A stretch of DNA of 64,000 nt, taken from the NCBI GenBank assembly GCA_937944975.1, contig CALEBF010000012.1:62001-126000 (forward strand). The letters run 5' to 3'. The position numbers were made by a program, and so were the translations under genes. The DNA is from an uncultured Mycoplasmatota bacterium. GTDB taxonomy: Bacteria > Bacillota_I > Bacilli_A > RF39 > UBA660. Shown here one piece after another: positions 62,870 to 64,000 of the stretch; the first letter of the stretch is position 1, and each line of letters starts with the position of its first letter. The notes beneath the pieces are model-generated. The model was not told where the DNA came from, did no database searches, and worked only from the letters and a program-made list of their open reading frames with translations.

Positions 62870-63494
62870 CTCCTATTCCTTTCACTTCTTTTAGTTCCTC
62901 TATATTCTGAAATCCATTGTGACTTTCTCGGTACGAGATAATATCCTGCGCTTTCTTCTCCCCAATTCCTGGAAGTTCCATCAACTCTTCTAAAGTTGCC
63001 TGGTTGAGAGAAATCGGAAAGGTTACTTGTTTTTCTTCTTGTTTGTTTTCATTCGACTCTTTTTCATTTGTGATCGTATTTTCTTTTTCGATGCAAACAT
63101 CATTTTCTAATTTAGGACAAACACAAGTTTGATCAATCACTTTAACACTGGTGTCACCTTCTTTTTGTTCTGCAATTTCTGCCTGCGTATAGATAATGAC
63201 AACCATCTCATCTTTCAATTTTTTACTCAAGTTAATATATTCTGTCGAAGCATCTGTTCTAAGTCCTCCTGCTTTTTCTATCAGTTTCATGACAGTCATA
63301 TTCTCTTCACATTCATATACACCTGGATTTATCACTGCACCTTTTAGATCAACATAGATCTTTTTCTTTTCTTCTTCTTTTTTTTCGATTGGTTCTAAAA
63401 CGACATCATCTTCTGTTTCCGCGTTCACAGTGAAATATACACATGAAAATATAGAGATCAATAAAACTACCGCAATAATTATTTTCTTCTTCAT
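62829..63494 (-). CDS. comEA: DNA-binding competence protein ComEA
   Basis: A 221-residue receptor for incoming double-stranded DNA. An N-terminal anchor (about 3-22) holds an SLBB-like domain (about 45-105; VDLKGAVINPGVYE), a Cys-containing and Glu/Lys/Asn-rich linker, and a C-terminal helix-hairpin-helix pair (about 155-221; LNQATLEELMELPGIGEKKA and KEVKGIGDASYQKI). The ATG at 63494 follows AGGTGGT; an in-frame longer frame reaches 63617 without a site and crosses the upstream terminator. Confidence 0.93.
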   Translation of the reverse strand: MKKKIIIAVVLLISIFSCVYFTVNAETEDDVVLEPIEKKEEEKKKIYVDLKGAVINPGVYECEENMTVMKLIEKAGGLRTDASTEYINLSKKLKDEMVVIIYTQAEIAEQKEGDTSVKVIDQTCVCPKLENDVCIEKENTITNEKESNENKQEEKQVTFPISLNQATLEELMELPGIGEKKAQDIISYRESHNGFQNIEELKEVKGIGDASYQKIAPYITI

Positions 63495-63542
63495 ACTACC
63501 ACCTATCAATATTGTTCTATACGATCGCTTTTTTTCCTTCCA

Positions 63543-63568
63543 CGAAAAAAAGATTCCGAAGAATCTTT
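63543..63568 (-). terminator. Terminator of the ftsW/rodA-type gene
   Basis: AAAGATTC/GAATCTTT stem closing a TTCG loop on the minus strand, followed by six T residues. Confidence 0.85.
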
Positions 63569-64000
63569 TAAACTTTAATCTTTTGTCGTTTTGTTTCAAT
63601 ATGGATTCGTTGCACAAGTGCTAAAGATATAATGAGTGATATCGTAAAGGATCCTCCATAACTTAAGAATGGATTTGGTACTCCAGTTAATGGCATAATT
63701 CCAAATAGTCCACCTAAATTGACAAAAATATGCATGAAAATATAGGTAGCAACCCCAAGGCATATATAACGTCCTCTAAGTGTATTAGCTCTCGAAGATA
63801 ACGATAGAATACGCTTTAATATAATAATGTATCCAAGGAAAATAATCAAAGACTTGAAAAATCCTTGTTCTTCTACGATAATCGCAAAAACACTATCAGT
63901 ATGTGGTTCTGGAATATAAGAATACTTTTGCTTACTTTTCCCGCCCCCTAAACCGAATGCGCCTCCATCATTGATTGCTATAAATCCGTTACAAGTTTGA
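63568..64000 (-). CDS. SEDS-family protein (FtsW/RodA/SpoVE type), C-terminal part
   Basis: The frame is open to the window end, so the N-terminus is outside. The visible 143 residues hold the conserved SEDS end: GGAFGLGGGKSKQKY, YIPEPHTDSVFAIIVEEQG, then LTGVPNPFLSYGGSFTISLII. These are the hallmarks of lipid II polymerases used in division, elongation or spore cortex synthesis. Which paralogue it is cannot be told from this part. It lies upstream of comEA with a terminator between. Confidence 0.92.
   Translation of the reverse strand, partial: QTCNGFIAINDGGAFGLGGGKSKQKYSYIPEPHTDSVFAIIVEEQGFFKSLIIFLGYIIILKRILSLSSRANTLRGRYICLGVATYIFMHIFVNLGGLFGIMPLTGVPNPFLSYGGSFTISLIISLALVQRIHIETKRQKIKV

Noticed and set aside
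1..64000. Mycoplasma-type code (TGA as Trp)
   Set aside because: TGA ends several well-defined genes at the expected length (rarA, the HAD gene, the GNAT gene), and Trp is encoded by TGG.

Overview
The window is a gene-dense, AT-rich stretch of a Bacillota chromosome using the standard code (TGA is a stop, e.g. rarA and the GNAT gene). Conserved pairs and orders point to the class Bacilli or a close relative: hisS-aspS, rpsO-pnp, nusB-xseA-xseB...spoIVB, ylbL/ylbJ, trmK...rpoD-dnaG and comEA-comEC. SpoIIM, SpoIVB, YlbJ, YqfQ-like and UvsE genes, plus a 48-residue spore-protein-like gene behind a sigmaG-type promoter, suggest a spore former or a recent descendant of one. The exact lineage cannot be fixed from this sequence. 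Many genes use a GGTGAT-type ribosome binding site, which decides several start codons.

Layout. 1-4227: translation genes (hisS 3' part, aspS) and a two-component system, followed by a three-frame ABC transporter fossil (4325-4569). 4628-12966: a possible zinc peptidase, rpsO, pnp, a GT-C-like membrane protein, a coiled-coil protein, holA and a HAD phosphatase. 12974-22030: tocopherol-cyclase-like protein, gpsA-rarA, corA-xerD-phosphohexomutase, a ZIP transporter, an acetyltransferase and a protein of unknown function. 22060-27059 is an accessory block: SASP-like gene, NERD protein, tiny membrane proteins, two HTH regulators, a 0.7-kb gene-poor AT-rich gap and a protein that may carry a PBECR-type nuclease fold. 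27140-32273: mnmA, a glucosaminidase, spoIIM, an Eis-like acetyltransferase and spoIVB.

32402-36974 is a surface-fibre module: three TasA/camelysin-like proteins, a SipW-type signal peptidase with an extra N-terminal membrane domain, and a DUF5305 protein. It sits between xseB and spoIVB. A fourth, two-domain TasA-like paralogue lies at 54821. 37038-44649: xseB-xseA (with a LexA box in the promoter), nusB, mutS, a phospholipase-C-family protein and ylbL. 45673-53068 is a compact type IV pilus/type II secretion-like locus: two large prepilins with ALK/LTK-like glycine-rich ectodomains, PilB-type ATPase, prepilin peptidase and a PilC-type protein with an unusual 245-residue N-terminal extension. 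53184-64000: yqfQ-like, trmK, rpoD-dnaG, uvsE, comEC-comEA and the 3' part of an ftsW/rodA-type gene.

The most unusual content is the glycine-rich prepilin/pilus locus and the TasA/SipW module. Both would build surface structures: one by pilus-type assembly, the other by SipW-type cleavage and self-assembly. ComEA and ComEC raise the possibility that the pilus machine also serves DNA uptake, although no ordinary short ComGC-like pilin is present in the window.
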